Source: Chitinophagaceae bacterium UBA7600 (lineage in GTDB: Bacteria; Bacteroidota; Bacteroidia; Chitinophagales; Chitinophagaceae). Taken from it: a stretch of 47,340 bases of DNA. The first letter of the stretch is position 1. Each line of letters begins with the position of its first letter. The position numbers and the translations under genes are program-made. The notes below the pieces were generated by a model, which worked only from the letters and a program-made list of their open reading frames with translations, was not told where the DNA came from and made no database searches. The stretch is taken from positions 1 through 47,340 of the forward strand of contig DLKC01000051.1 in the NCBI GenBank assembly GCA_002478885.1, read 5' to 3'. Shown piece after piece: positions 1-8,109 of the stretch.

Positions 1-173
1 GCCACAACCTGCAGGAGCACTCAATCGTGTTGATCCGTGGTGGACGTGTAAAAGACTTACCGGGTGTACGTTACCATATTGTTCGCGGAAGCCTTGATAC
101 TGCTGGTGTAAAAGACCGCAAGAAGAGCCGCTCTAAGTACGGTACCAAGAAAGAAAAAGCCAAGAAAAAATAA
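1..173 (+). CDS. rpsL: 30S ribosomal protein S12 (3' part)
   Basis: This is the C-terminal 56 codons of small-subunit protein S12, which lies at the decoding centre and takes part in tRNA selection. The frame begins at base 3, and the 5' part lies outside the window. The visible sequence carries the conserved S12 stretches [20 protein letters not shown] and [20 protein letters not shown], followed by the lysine-rich tail ending KKEKAKKK and a TAA at 171-173. It is followed 25 bp later by rpsG, the usual str-operon order. The identification is certain for the part seen. Confidence 0.97.
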   Translation, partial: HNLQEHSIVLIRGGRVKDLPGVRYHIVRGSLDTAGVKDRKKSRSKYGTKKEKAKKK

Positions 174-198
174 TTTATAAAAAGTAATCATCTGAGAT

Positions 199-666
199 AT
201 GCGTAAATCGCAAGCCAAAAAATTACCATTAGCACCTGATGCCCGTTTCAACGATAAACTGGTAACACGTTTTGTAAACAACATTATGTGGCAGGGCAAG
301 AAAAGTACAGCTATCATCATTTTCTACGACGCAATTGACAAGGTGAGCAAAATAACGGGGGATGATGGTTATGAAGTTTGGAAAAAGGCATTGGGCAATG
401 TAACGCCTTCTGTTGAAGTTCGTAGCCGCAGAATCGGTGGCGCAACTTTCCAGATTCCTACAGAAGTTCGTACTGACAGAAAAATTTCGTTAAGCATGAA
501 ATGGCTGATAAGATATAGCCGGGAAAGAAATGGTAAAACAATGGCTGACAAACTTGCTAATGAGATAGTGGCAGCAGCAAAAGGTGAAGGCGCAGCTTTC
601 AAAAAGAAAGAAGATACGCACCGTATGGCTGAAGCTAACAAAGCTTTCTCGCACTTCAAAGTTTAA
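199..666 (+). CDS. rpsG: 30S ribosomal protein S7
   Basis: This encodes S7, the primary 16S rRNA-binding protein that organises the 30S head and contacts the E-site tRNA. At 155 residues it has the normal bacterial length. It starts MRKSQAKK and carries the family signature DARFNDKLVTRFVNNIMWQG near the N-terminus, then VRSRRIGGATFQIPTEVR in the middle. The ATG at 199 has no good Shine-Dalgarno, as is usual in Bacteroidota. It follows rpsL by 25 bp and is evidently cotranscribed with it. The gene is closed by an intrinsic terminator at 689-715, so fusA, which normally follows, is not in this transcript. No defect is seen. Confidence 0.98.
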   Translation: MRKSQAKKLPLAPDARFNDKLVTRFVNNIMWQGKKSTAIIIFYDAIDKVSKITGDDGYEVWKKALGNVTPSVEVRSRRIGGATFQIPTEVRTDRKISLSMKWLIRYSRERNGKTMADKLANEIVAAAKGEGAAFKKKEDTHRMAEANKAFSHFKV

Positions 667-688
667 TATGCTTCATATATTTATTAGG

Positions 689-715
689 GCCATCCGCAAA
701 AACGGATGGCTTTTT
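689..715 (+). terminator. Intrinsic terminator after rpsG
   Basis: An 8-bp perfect GC-rich stem, GCCATCCG (689-696) with CGGATGGC (703-710), closes a CAAAAA loop and is followed by TTTTT. It lies 22 bp after the rpsG stop. It ends the rpsL-rpsG transcript before the translocated block. Confidence 0.9.
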
Positions 716-821
716 AGTTTTTTACGGATCAAGATCAGGAAGTGTGAATTATGACTGAACGTTGAACGGAGCGTCGCAAACAAAGTTGAACAGCGTACCT
801 ACCGCCGGTCATAGAAATTAT

Positions 822-1895
822 CTAATGAATTTTTTCGTTAAGGATTTTTACATAAGCCTTATTATCACGAAACATTGTAAGGCCTTCTGAAAGCGTCATG
901 TAGGTTAGGCCGCAACGTTTGTGATTACTAATGCTTATTTTTTGAAGGATAACCCAATGCCTGATAATTTCGCGCCACGCAAAGAAAATTGAATGGCGGG
1001 GATCGTAGATATGCGTAGGCTCGCTGCCGGCACCATTGAGTTCTATGATGGAGAAATTTTTGCCTTCTTTTAATTCTTCCCAGGTATTATATCGGATATC
1101 GAGCCGGCCAAAATAAAACCCGTTTACACCGGAGCAAATACGGTCTATGGTATTAGTAAGTTCAGCGTCAATGCTGTGGCTGATATCCACAAATTTAGCT
1201 CCACGTGCATGATTTCCGTAAGGCACCATTAGGAACTTTTCGCCAGCTGCAAGTATACACTGCATTTGTACTGCATAGGTGGTGCGCAGAACGGGCAATT
1301 GAAGAATATAACGCTTGTCTTTTTGCAGCAACTCTTCCACGGTTAAAATTCCATCGCCTGTAATGGTTAGTAATTCTTTACCAACGATACCGGAAATATG
1401 GCCGCACTGTTCTCCGGGATAGCGGTAATAAAAAATGCCAACCTCGTTTTCATATGCTATATACTGCTGCACAAGAAAATCAACCTTGCTTTTATTGCAG
1501 TAGTCGGCAAGTTCGGCGAACGAAGTAATTTTCTTAACCTGGAGCCCACGCATCCCAATATCTGGCTTGGCAATAAGCGGGAAAGCAAACTCCTGTCTCC
1601 TCACTTCATCTACTACAGTGTTTGCTGAGCTCCGCGCTTTGAACAAAATAGTTTTCGGATAATACGCTGGAGGAATGAGATCGTATATCTCCTTCTTACT
1701 TTCCTGGAGAAAGCCCCCGTTTTTAATAGTTGGATTAGAGACGTTGAAGAAGAAAAAGGATCTCGCTCTTAAACAAAGAAATAACCAAACAACATAAATG
1801 GGTGCATACACTGCATTGAATGACCAATATTCCCAATTGAAGAGTTTAATAAAAAAAGGATGGTATGTGAGTTTTTTCAGCATGGGTAATAACAA
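822..1895 (-). CDS. ATP-grasp domain protein with hydrophobic N-terminus
   Basis: This is a 357-residue protein with an ATP-grasp fold, the ATP-dependent carboxylate-amine ligase superfamily that includes RimK and D-Ala-D-Ala ligase. The first about 50 residues are aromatic and hydrophobic, with a likely membrane-associated helix. The ATP-binding strand FPLIAKPDIGMRGLQV lies near residue 105, FLVQQYIAYENEVGIFY near 140, and the metal-binding end FSIIELNGAGSEPTHIYDP with the E-x-N pair near 290. The substrate cannot be told from the sequence. An alternative start is Met6. It is the last gene of a tight unit, 4 bp after the TANGO2-family gene. No terminator is seen after it. Confidence 0.8.
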   Translation of the reverse strand: MLLPMLKKLTYHPFFIKLFNWEYWSFNAVYAPIYVVWLFLCLRARSFFFFNVSNPTIKNGGFLQESKKEIYDLIPPAYYPKTILFKARSSANTVVDEVRRQEFAFPLIAKPDIGMRGLQVKKITSFAELADYCNKSKVDFLVQQYIAYENEVGIFYYRYPGEQCGHISGIVGKELLTITGDGILTVEELLQKDKRYILQLPVLRTTYAVQMQCILAAGEKFLMVPYGNHARGAKFVDISHSIDAELTNTIDRICSGVNGFYFGRLDIRYNTWEELKEGKNFSIIELNGAGSEPTHIYDPRHSIFFAWREIIRHWVILQKISISNHKRCGLTYMTLSEGLTMFRDNKAYVKILNEKIH

Positions 1896-1899
1896 AAAT

Positions 1900-2625
1900 C
1901 TATGTAGCCAAGGCAGGAAGAAAACTTAGGGAGTTTTCATATACGCAGCTATCAGCCAAGTCGAGGTATTTCATTTTTGCGGAACCAGACTCTATTTCCA
2001 TTCCGGTAACGCTAACTGTCATCAGTTGATTGTTCCTGTTCATCCGGAAGTCATTATTGGCATTCCCATCTCCGCCAAACAAATGGAGCTGAAGAATATC
2101 CTCCAACGCAGGATTCGGATTTACCTTCAGCCAACCAGCAAACCAGGACTCTCTTTTTTTTCTTACACTTTCATCGTATAGGGTCACAGACGACCATAGG
2201 TGAGGGGTAGATGCTGAAAGCTCTTTACAGCTTTTATGAAAACCATCCCAACGGCATTCGTACAAAGATTCCTTTTCCCATAACACAAGGGTAAATGGCT
2301 CTATTTGTTCAAGACTCATTAGCTTGAAATGATTTAAATGTTCAGCCGCCGTGATGATTTCAATAAGAATAAGTCCCCGGCTTTTTTTATAGGAGGGTTC
2401 GGGAATATGCTTTTGAAAACCTCCGTTTAATAAAACAACAGCATTGCCGTTTTGCCGTAATGCGATCCATGTTCCACCCGCCTCCCCGTCTTTGGGGAAC
2501 AGCAGTTTCACATTATGTGAAATGTATTGCTTCGGGGGGATTGCTTTATTTCGAACTATTTTTTCATCCCTGTTGGATGTGATAAAAACCCGGTCCCCTG
2601 CAGGTATAAAACTAACTGTGCACAT
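1900..2625 (-). CDS. TANGO2/NRDE family protein
   Basis: This 241-residue protein belongs to the NRDE (TANGO2) family. The chosen start at 2625 gives MCTVSF, with Cys at position 2, as is typical of the family and reminiscent of an N-terminal-nucleophile arrangement. The diagnostic SNRDE motif is at about residues 17-21, and GGTWIALRQNGNAVVLLNGG follows near 50. A longer frame runs up to 2682, but it would extend deep into the preceding gene and lose the conserved MC start. The start overlaps the 3' end of the DinB-like gene by 14 bp, which suggests translational coupling. The biochemical role of the family is not settled; eukaryotic members have been linked to haem or lipid handling. Confidence 0.85.
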   Translation of the reverse strand: MCTVSFIPAGDRVFITSNRDEKIVRNKAIPPKQYISHNVKLLFPKDGEAGGTWIALRQNGNAVVLLNGGFQKHIPEPSYKKSRGLILIEIITAAEHLNHFKLMSLEQIEPFTLVLWEKESLYECRWDGFHKSCKELSASTPHLWSSVTLYDESVRKKRESWFAGWLKVNPNPALEDILQLHLFGGDGNANNDFRMNRNNQLMTVSVTGMEIESGSAKMKYLDLADSCVYENSLSFLPALAT

Positions 2626-3115
2626 GCTGTTTTCGATATTTAATGGTAGAGGACGCAACACCAAATCCATCAGGCAAATCAATGCTGGAAACTTCTTTTA
2701 CCCCAACCCTGATCAGCGCCATATGATGCACTGTATGTTCAAGGTTGTAAATAATCTCCCTGGAATAATTTGTGTTTACAACAATGAGTTCATCTGTAAG
2801 TTCATCATAATTCGAATGCAGTAACAAATCCTTATTGCACCTTTCTAAATCCTGATAAATATTGTGCAACAGCCAAATGGCAAGTTGGCGATCTGTTTCA
2901 ATGTTAATATCCCGCTTGCGTTTTTCATAGTTCACAATACCCGCCTCATAGCCCTGTTTAAGACAAAGAAACAGCTCAATTACATGCCTTACATGCTGCC
3001 CAATTGTTGCATTGGAGAGCGTAATGCTTGGCCGCCGGTATTGCTCGTCTGTAAGCTGATGCAGCGTGTCGCTTATTTGAACAAATACATTCTTAACCGC
3101 CTGTTGAAGTTGCAT
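2612..3115 (-). CDS. DinB-like helical protein
   Basis: This 167-residue, all-helical protein resembles the DinB/YfiT superfamily. Members form four-helix bundles that bind a divalent metal through three histidines and often act as thiol-dependent transferases or have unknown function. Candidate ligands are His41/His44 in the GQHVRH stretch and the HTVHH cluster near residue 128. It is the first gene of a three-gene minus-strand unit with the TANGO2 and ATP-grasp genes. Upstream lie 339 bp without a convincing gene, which hold the composite repeat at 3367-3437. The family call is good; no specific function can be given. Confidence 0.8.
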   Translation of the reverse strand: MQLQQAVKNVFVQISDTLHQLTDEQYRRPSITLSNATIGQHVRHVIELFLCLKQGYEAGIVNYEKRKRDINIETDRQLAIWLLHNIYQDLERCNKDLLLHSNYDELTDELIVVNTNYSREIIYNLEHTVHHMALIRVGVKEVSSIDLPDGFGVASSTIKYRKQHVHS

Positions 3116-3366
3116 GCTATGCTATTTTAGTTTTTCCCGTCAGAAAATACGAAAGAATTTTTCACGTGGATTGCGTATAAAAATAAAGGCAAAACTGGTA
3201 TAAAAATTGCATTTTTCTTCCCAGTCTTTTATGCCATTGCGAATCGTGGCACGGCCCGCTACCTTGTAACCAAATTCGAACTGTTTGTGCTTGCGGAGCC
3301 CGCAGGCCTACCGTAATTTTTAAAAGGCAGGCAATGGGTCCGGCATCAATACTTGTGGCGCCGGCT

Positions 3367-3437
3367 GTTGCGTCGCACACTTGTACTTTCTGTTAATTGC
3401 TGAGCAACGTTCAGAAACTTGAAGTGAGTGACACAAC
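3367..3437. repeat. Composite palindromic repeat (A' ... B), 71 bp
   Basis: The left end GTTGCGTCGCACACTTGTAC (3367-3386) and the right end AAGTGAGTGACACAAC (3422-3437) form imperfect terminal inverted repeats. It lies in the 339-bp gap 3116-3454. The rest of that gap shows no supported gene. An open frame of 72 codons that starts with GTG inside the repeat looks spurious. Confidence 0.85.
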
Positions 3438-3454
3438 CAAAGCTGAAGAAAGAA

Positions 3455-3868
3455 CTAGTGGCGGCCAAAAAAATAATTCAATCTCGTATGCGCAAGTATT
3501 TCTTTCCGGTAGATGATCATAAGCGAGAGACATGATAGAAAAACGATCAGTGCATAAATGAATAATAAACCGCCGTCATCCTGCACGATGAACCCGAGTT
3601 TCGTAAGATGAAAAAATAAAGCGCCTGACATAAGCCCTGCACCCAAAGTGGCGCCAATACCCGTCGTTTTTGGATAAAGAATTAAAACAGACGCAATGAG
3701 TTCCATTATGCCAATACCGATTCTGCCCACCGGCTCCATGCCTAGCGTTGAAAAAATATAAACAGATTCCGGAGCGGCGGTAAATTTAAAGTAAAGTGTT
3801 TGCAGCATAATGACAGCGGCCAGTAACCTGAGTATCCAGGTAACAACAGTTGAAAAATTACGTAACAT
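3455..3868 (-). CDS. DoxX-like membrane protein
   Basis: This is a small integral membrane protein of 137 residues with four predicted transmembrane helices, matching the DoxX-like family. Helices are visible at about residues 6-25 (VVTWILRLLAAVIMLQTLYF), 45-65, 70-92 and 100-122. The start at 3868 (MLRNFSTVV) is preferred. The frame is open to 3958, but that extension runs into the upstream gene and is hydrophilic. It follows the YHS-domain gene by 34 bp and is probably cotranscribed with it. DoxX-like proteins are variously linked to thiosulfate oxidation, redox stress or quinone metabolism; the exact role here is unknown. Confidence 0.8.
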   Translation of the reverse strand: MLRNFSTVVTWILRLLAAVIMLQTLYFKFTAAPESVYIFSTLGMEPVGRIGIGIMELIASVLILYPKTTGIGATLGAGLMSGALFFHLTKLGFIVQDDGGLLFIYALIVFLSCLSLMIIYRKEILAHTRLNYFFGRH

Positions 3869-3902
3869 GTTAATTGGTTTTAGTCGGTAAGACAGAGATT
3901 GT

Positions 3903-4373
3903 TTATTGATATATTTTTTGCCAGTTTGCATCAGCTTTCGATTTGAGATCTGCCTCATTTTTATTCCAAGTTGTGAGCGTATTGTTCAGGTATTTATTAT
4001 AAAAGAGGTAAAGCTTGCCGTTAATAATTTTAAAGGTTTCAGGATCGACCTCAACCTTGGTTCCTTTCGCTCCCATCGCATAAGCGCACCAGCCACCATA
4101 TTGAGGTTCATACTTGACCGGGTCTTTTTTGAATTCTTCTTTGTCGTCGATGGAAGAAAAATGATAAGTAATGCCCTGGAAAATTACGGCCAAGTCTTTT
4201 GAGCCTTCAACGGCTTTGTTATGCTTAAAATAGGCCACCGGGTCATAGCCACTAATTGCGACATCACCTTTTTCAAGGTTGTAATTCCTCTTTCTTAAGG
4301 CGGATGGGTCTTGTGCCTTGGCACCTGTTCCGACAGTTACAACAAGGATGAAGGAGAATAGAATTGATTTCAT
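3903..4373 (-). CDS. Exported YHS-domain protein
   Basis: This 156-residue protein begins with a clear signal peptide (MKSILFSFILVVTVGTGAKAQ), so it acts outside the cytoplasmic membrane. It continues with a YHS-type domain at about residues 35-105: ISGYDPVAYF, then YHFSSIDDKEEFKKDP, then YGGWCAYAMGAKG. YHS domains are small, probably metal-binding modules found in heavy-metal-related proteins. The frame is open to 4499, but the signal peptide fixes the start at 4373. Its stop lies 34 bp before the DoxX-like gene, and the two probably act together. A TATGTTTG box lies about 85 bp upstream. Confidence 0.85.
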   Translation of the reverse strand: MKSILFSFILVVTVGTGAKAQDPSALRKRNYNLEKGDVAISGYDPVAYFKHNKAVEGSKDLAVIFQGITYHFSSIDDKEEFKKDPVKYEPQYGGWCAYAMGAKGTKVEVDPETFKIINGKLYLFYNKYLNNTLTTWNKNEADLKSKADANWQKIYQ

Positions 4374-4457
4374 GATTTTTGTTTTGATGTTAGCTGATTT
4401 ACCCACAGGAAGACGGGGCTCGATTGGTTTCCTTTCAGTAGAAATGTCGAAATATTG

Positions 4458-4465
4458 CAAACATA
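4458..4465 (-). promoter_or_regulatory. Candidate -7 box for the YHS-DoxX unit
   Basis: On the minus strand this reads TATGTTTG, a perfect match to the Bacteroidota -7 consensus TAnnTTTG, about 85 bp before the YHS start codon. No good -33 TTG is seen at the expected spacing, so the call is tentative. Confidence 0.4.
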
Positions 4466-4788
4466 ATGTTAACGCAATTGAAGCATTAGCAGGCAACACA
4501 TAGCCGCCATACGAGATTACTTGTTGGACCGCTGCAAACGTTGCACCTTCTATTAAACAACTTGTGATGAGACATAAATGTTAAGTTCTGAAGATAACCT
4601 GAAATAACGAATGATCGAAATGCCTGCAGGTAGACTAATTGATTCTTCTATTCGCTTCAGAAACAGGTCACATGTTACAGGTTTGCTATTGATCATACCA
4701 GTTTACAAACACAATAGCGTACTATTTCAAAAACATAGCAATAACGATTGTTAGCTTAATAGGTGTGAATAACTTCTAATAGAAATGT

Positions 4789-4856
4789 TAGTAAAAATCA
4801 TCGGAATTTTAAGGAATGAAAAAAAAAGATGTCGGAATCTGGCATGATTTTTACTA
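4789..4856. promoter_or_regulatory. 13-bp perfect inverted repeat in the gap 4374-4927
   Basis: TAGTAAAAATCAT (4789-4801) is exactly inverted as ATGATTTTTACTA (4844-4856), with 42 bp between. The right arm runs into TACTTTTG (4855-4862), a plus-strand TAnnTTTG box. A hairpin terminator follows at 4895. No gene is seen in the 554-bp gap 4374-4927. This could be an operator or the start of a short RNA. Confidence 0.5.
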
Positions 4857-4889
4857 CTTTTGTAATAGTTTTTTAAGGGTTTAGGGTTG

Positions 4890-4927
4890 AAAAAAGGGGC
4901 TATGGTTCTCCACTGCCCCTATTTTTT
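4890..4927 (-). terminator. Bidirectional hairpin terminator after the UbiD-family gene
   Basis: The stem AGGGGC (4895-4900) pairs with GCCCCT (4915-4920). On the minus strand it is followed by TTTTTTC and on the plus strand by ATTTTTTTT. It begins just after the stop of the minus-strand decarboxylase gene. Confidence 0.7.
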
Positions 4928-6763
4928 TTATATCCCGTAGAGACTTGCACCCTTTTCGAATAGCCTTTCAATTCTTTTTTCAACAGTTTTATCAGTATTA
5001 AGTACCGGTGCGTGATGTGGTTTTATCCTGGCATCAATAATTAGCGGTCCCCTGCATCCCCAATGCTTGTGCGCAGTAAAACTATCAACGCCATAAATGT
5101 CGTGGGATGGATTACACCTGGTAAAACTGACCCATAAGAAATTCTTTAATGACGCTCCGCAAAAATGCGCATCATCACACACGACAATAAGCGGCGTTTC
5201 TTCAAGGTCGCCCAGGTAATTTTTTAATTGCTCGTTTAATAACGACATTTCTAACTCTGCACCAGCATATGATTGAAATGGCACCATGCCAATACAAACA
5301 ATCCCTGGCATAACGAGTTGCGCCGATTTAATATTACTGAGTTTCAAAATGCAACCAGGAATTTCCCTTTTCAGGAATCTTCGTTCATTTCCATAGGCAG
5401 CAAAAACAACTTTACTGCCTTTATTTAAAGATGTTCCGGAATAATCAAGCGTATCTATCGAAGTGTTAGTGTAAAAATGTACATCAGATTTAAAGTCAAT
5501 TCGCTTTAAAATATACAAAAAAAACTCACCGACATTTTTGGTACTGAGTTGGTTTGTGTCATCTGCAGTTATAAAGAGGAATTTGGCAATGCTCAATTGA
5601 CCGGTTCCCAAAATATGATTGGCAATCGTCAAAAGCTCAGACGGTTGTTTAACTTCAATGTAAGGAGTGTAACGTTCGCTGCCTATTGCCAATAGAAGCG
5701 GGTGCACGCCTGCCGCATCAACAGCATGGATTTCCTTTAGACCAGGGATTTCTTTAGATAATGCATCTCCTGTTAGCTCATGTATCAATTCGCCAAAACT
5801 GGTATCTTCCTGAGGTGGTCTGCCGACAACGGTAAATGGCCAAATTGCATTTTTCCTTGCATAAACTCTTTGCACCCGCATCAATGGAAAAGGATGTTGC
5901 AAGCTATAATATCCAAGATGGTCACCAAACGGACCTTCGGGTTTATTTTCTCCCGGTCTCACTTCCCCAGTAATTACAAAATCAGCATCTGAACTTATAC
6001 AGTACCCATCCTTATAAAAGTACCGGAACCTCCGTCTCCCAAGTACACCTGCAAAAGTCATTTCACTTATGCCCTCCGGCAGGGGCATCACTGCAGCCAA
6101 TGTATGAGACGGAGGCCCTCCCACAAATACGCTGACTTTAAGGGGAACACCTAATTTATTTGCGATCGCCTGGTGCACGCCTATCCCCCTGTGAAGCTGG
6201 TAATGCAAGCCGATTTCTTCGTTAAGCTTGTAGTCATTTCCGGTTAGCTGTATACGATACATGCCAAGATTTGCATTCATAATACCGGGCATTTCAGCAT
6301 GCTCTGAGTATACTTGCGGCAATGTTATAAAAGCGCCTCCATCACCTGGCCAATGCCTGACTAATGGCAAATCGGCAACCTTTATTTCGCTATAAACTAT
6401 TGGCTTTGAACCAGGGTTTCGCAAGGGAATAGCATTAATTGCAGCTAAACCCGTGGTCAGGTTATCGAAAGGATGTTTAAATGCCTCCGACGGGTTATTT
6501 CTAAGGCGAATAAGGCGCCGGACTAAATCAATACTTTCCCGAAAAATAAATTTACTGCGGTCAAGTGTGCCAAAAATATTGGAGGCAGCGCGATATTTTG
6601 TTCCTTTTACATTTTCAAAAAGCAATGCGGGCCCATTTGCTTCATGAACCCTTAAATGTATTGCGGCCATTTCGAGGTGGGGGTCAACCTCTTCCTTTAT
6701 TCGTACGAGATGTCCATGCTTTTCAAGGTCTGTTAAACAATCTTCAAGTGATTTATACGCCAT
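4928..6763 (-). CDS. UbiD-family (prenylated-FMN) decarboxylase
   Basis: This 611-residue protein of the UbiD family catalyses reversible non-oxidative decarboxylation of aromatic or unsaturated acids using prenylated FMN made by UbiX. It is longer than E. coli UbiD (about 497). The family core is clear: LPLVRHWPGDGGAFITLP near residue 130, GPPSHTLAAVMPLPEGISE near 215, and the active-site stretch PEGPFGDHLGYYS near 275, which carries the conserved Glu. Because Bacteroidota make menaquinone, a role in quinone synthesis is plausible, but no other quinone gene is nearby and an aromatic-acid decarboxylase remains possible. It lies 52 bp after the outer-membrane protein gene and ends at a hairpin terminator. 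Confidence 0.85.
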   Translation of the reverse strand: MAYKSLEDCLTDLEKHGHLVRIKEEVDPHLEMAAIHLRVHEANGPALLFENVKGTKYRAASNIFGTLDRSKFIFRESIDLVRRLIRLRNNPSEAFKHPFDNLTTGLAAINAIPLRNPGSKPIVYSEIKVADLPLVRHWPGDGGAFITLPQVYSEHAEMPGIMNANLGMYRIQLTGNDYKLNEEIGLHYQLHRGIGVHQAIANKLGVPLKVSVFVGGPPSHTLAAVMPLPEGISEMTFAGVLGRRRFRYFYKDGYCISSDADFVITGEVRPGENKPEGPFGDHLGYYSLQHPFPLMRVQRVYARKNAIWPFTVVGRPPQEDTSFGELIHELTGDALSKEIPGLKEIHAVDAAGVHPLLLAIGSERYTPYIEVKQPSELLTIANHILGTGQLSIAKFLFITADDTNQLSTKNVGEFFLYILKRIDFKSDVHFYTNTSIDTLDYSGTSLNKGSKVVFAAYGNERRFLKREIPGCILKLSNIKSAQLVMPGIVCIGMVPFQSYAGAELEMSLLNEQLKNYLGDLEETPLIVVCDDAHFCGASLKNFLWVSFTRCNPSHDIYGVDSFTAHKHWGCRGPLIIDARIKPHHAPVLNTDKTVEKRIERLFEKGASLYGI

Positions 6764-6815
6764 ATCAAAGAAACAATTGTATTAAAGTACTTGCCGGCTT
6801 TTCATGGCCTGTAAG

Positions 6816-7697
6816 CTACAAAATTTTCGGTGGGCAGCCTGCCTGTTTTCTTATTGATTTAGAAAACGAACCATTGCCCCCTGACCCCTTAAATAGCTCA
6901 CCAAGTGAAAACGTAACTTTAATCATTGCTGAATAGTAAGAATCTACTCTGTCCGGATTTGCCTTTTGAAGTTTGTCGGTATTAAAACTCAGTGGATTAT
7001 CTGTTTCATCGCTGCGAAACGACATTTTTGCCGAAATGTCACCATACTCCCTTCTTAGAATCGCGGTGTCAGCATAATGAAAGCTGCTGACATCATCAAG
7101 ATAATCGGTGAATAATCTCCTGAAGCTAACCTCAGCACCTATCATTATTTTTTCGCTTAGAGCATAGTTTACACCAAATCCAAAAGGAATAGCAAGTTGA
7201 TTTAACGTATATGGCTTTCTTTCGGGGTACTGCACAAGCCCCTGCCCTTCAGTATGCAATGGCTGCAGGTAAACCTTGTCTCCCTGCGGCGTATAAGCAT
7301 AAGGGTCAAAATGAAAGTATGCTATGCCGCCAAAAACATAAGGCGTGAATCTGTTCACATCTGGCACATTATTGAGATTTGCTTGTATTAACAAGCTCAT
7401 TTCCGAAATGTTCGAATAAAAACTGAGATTACGCCGGTAGTTTCCTGCGTTAGTTTTTGCATCGCTGGCAGCAAGTTTGCCTTTGCTGTAATTCGCAGAC
7501 ATAGTTATATGGCGAGACAATTTATAATCAATGCCAAGCCCAAAACTGCTATTGCTCTGATTAAATGTAAACAACTGGTCTTGCAAGTCGCCACCATAAT
7601 TCATCATCCCTCCCTGCACATGCAAAAAAAAGCTTTGAGAATAGGACACCTCTGCAAGTGCTATAGCTATTAATACTGTTAAAACTTTGCTCATCAT
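6816..7697 (-). CDS. Outer-membrane beta-barrel protein (DUF6089-like)
   Basis: This 293-residue exported protein has a signal peptide ending near SYSQ and then alternating amphipathic strands typical of an outer-membrane barrel. Examples are FGLGIDYKLSRHITMSANYSK and FGFGVNYALSEKIMIGAEVSF. The N-terminal motif GGMMNYGGDLQD resembles the DUF6089 group of Bacteroidota outer-membrane proteins. There are two adjacent start codons (MM); either could be used. It lies upstream of the UbiD-family gene in the same orientation, but no functional link is evident. The 412-bp gap upstream (7698-8109) contains a solo repeat end at 8055 and no gene that I can support. Confidence 0.75.
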   Translation of the reverse strand: MMSKVLTVLIAIALAEVSYSQSFFLHVQGGMMNYGGDLQDQLFTFNQSNSSFGLGIDYKLSRHITMSANYSKGKLAASDAKTNAGNYRRNLSFYSNISEMSLLIQANLNNVPDVNRFTPYVFGGIAYFHFDPYAYTPQGDKVYLQPLHTEGQGLVQYPERKPYTLNQLAIPFGFGVNYALSEKIMIGAEVSFRRLFTDYLDDVSSFHYADTAILRREYGDISAKMSFRSDETDNPLSFNTDKLQKANPDRVDSYYSAMIKVTFSLGELFKGSGGNGSFSKSIRKQAGCPPKIL

Positions 7698-8054
7698 TTT
7701 ATATAGGTAAAATCCATTAACACCGTTCGCTCAAAAGTAATAAACGAAAGCCAAACAATTTTCTTGTGTGCAGAAACCATACCATCATTGGTTGTAAACA
7801 TCTGCAGTGCTAATTTTTTTACCTGGCAACACCACTGTGTGGCCGCCCGGTATGCATTAGTTGCAACGAAGGTCCCGCGCCCGGTTCAGGCACAGCAGCC
7901 ATGTATGAGAATATATCTTTCTCAATGCCGGCTTGCAAGAGCCCGAAACGCGAATTTCAAAAGCCAACAACAGTTCGCTTTAAAAACATAAGTGCTTATA
8001 TTATTTATCGCATGGGATATTCTGTTGTCTTAAACAGTTGCTTTATTTGCTAAA

Positions 8055-8074
8055 GTACAAGAGTGCGACGCAAC
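8055..8074. repeat. Solo A-type repeat end
   Basis: GTACAAGAGTGCGACGCAAC, with the palindrome TGCG-A-CGCA, lies 35 bp beyond the stop of the GH13 gene and points its CAAC end toward it. No partner end is seen in the same gap. Confidence 0.85.
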
Positions 8075-8109
8075 AGCAGCCGGAATTATTACAAAGCCTG
8101 GCAGAAAAA

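Noticed and set aside
768..785. A GCGTCGCA core after rpsG that resembles the A-type repeat.
   Set aside because: Only the 8-bp core matches; the flanks do not, so it was not counted as a copy.
3140..3307. A 55-codon open frame on the minus strand with coding-like composition (basic and aromatic), next to the repeat at 3367.
   Set aside because: It has no start codon, is short enough to arise by chance in AT-rich DNA, and shows no family I recognise. It could be a gene remnant but I cannot support it.
3255..3310. A TTCGAA stretch resembling a tRNA T-loop in the gap 3116-3454.
   Set aside because: No matching acceptor, D or anticodon arms could be paired around it on either strand.
7764..7991. 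A 75-codon frame in the gap upstream of the outer-membrane protein gene.
   Set aside because: Composition is not protein-like, and there is no similarity or start context; it is treated as non-coding.
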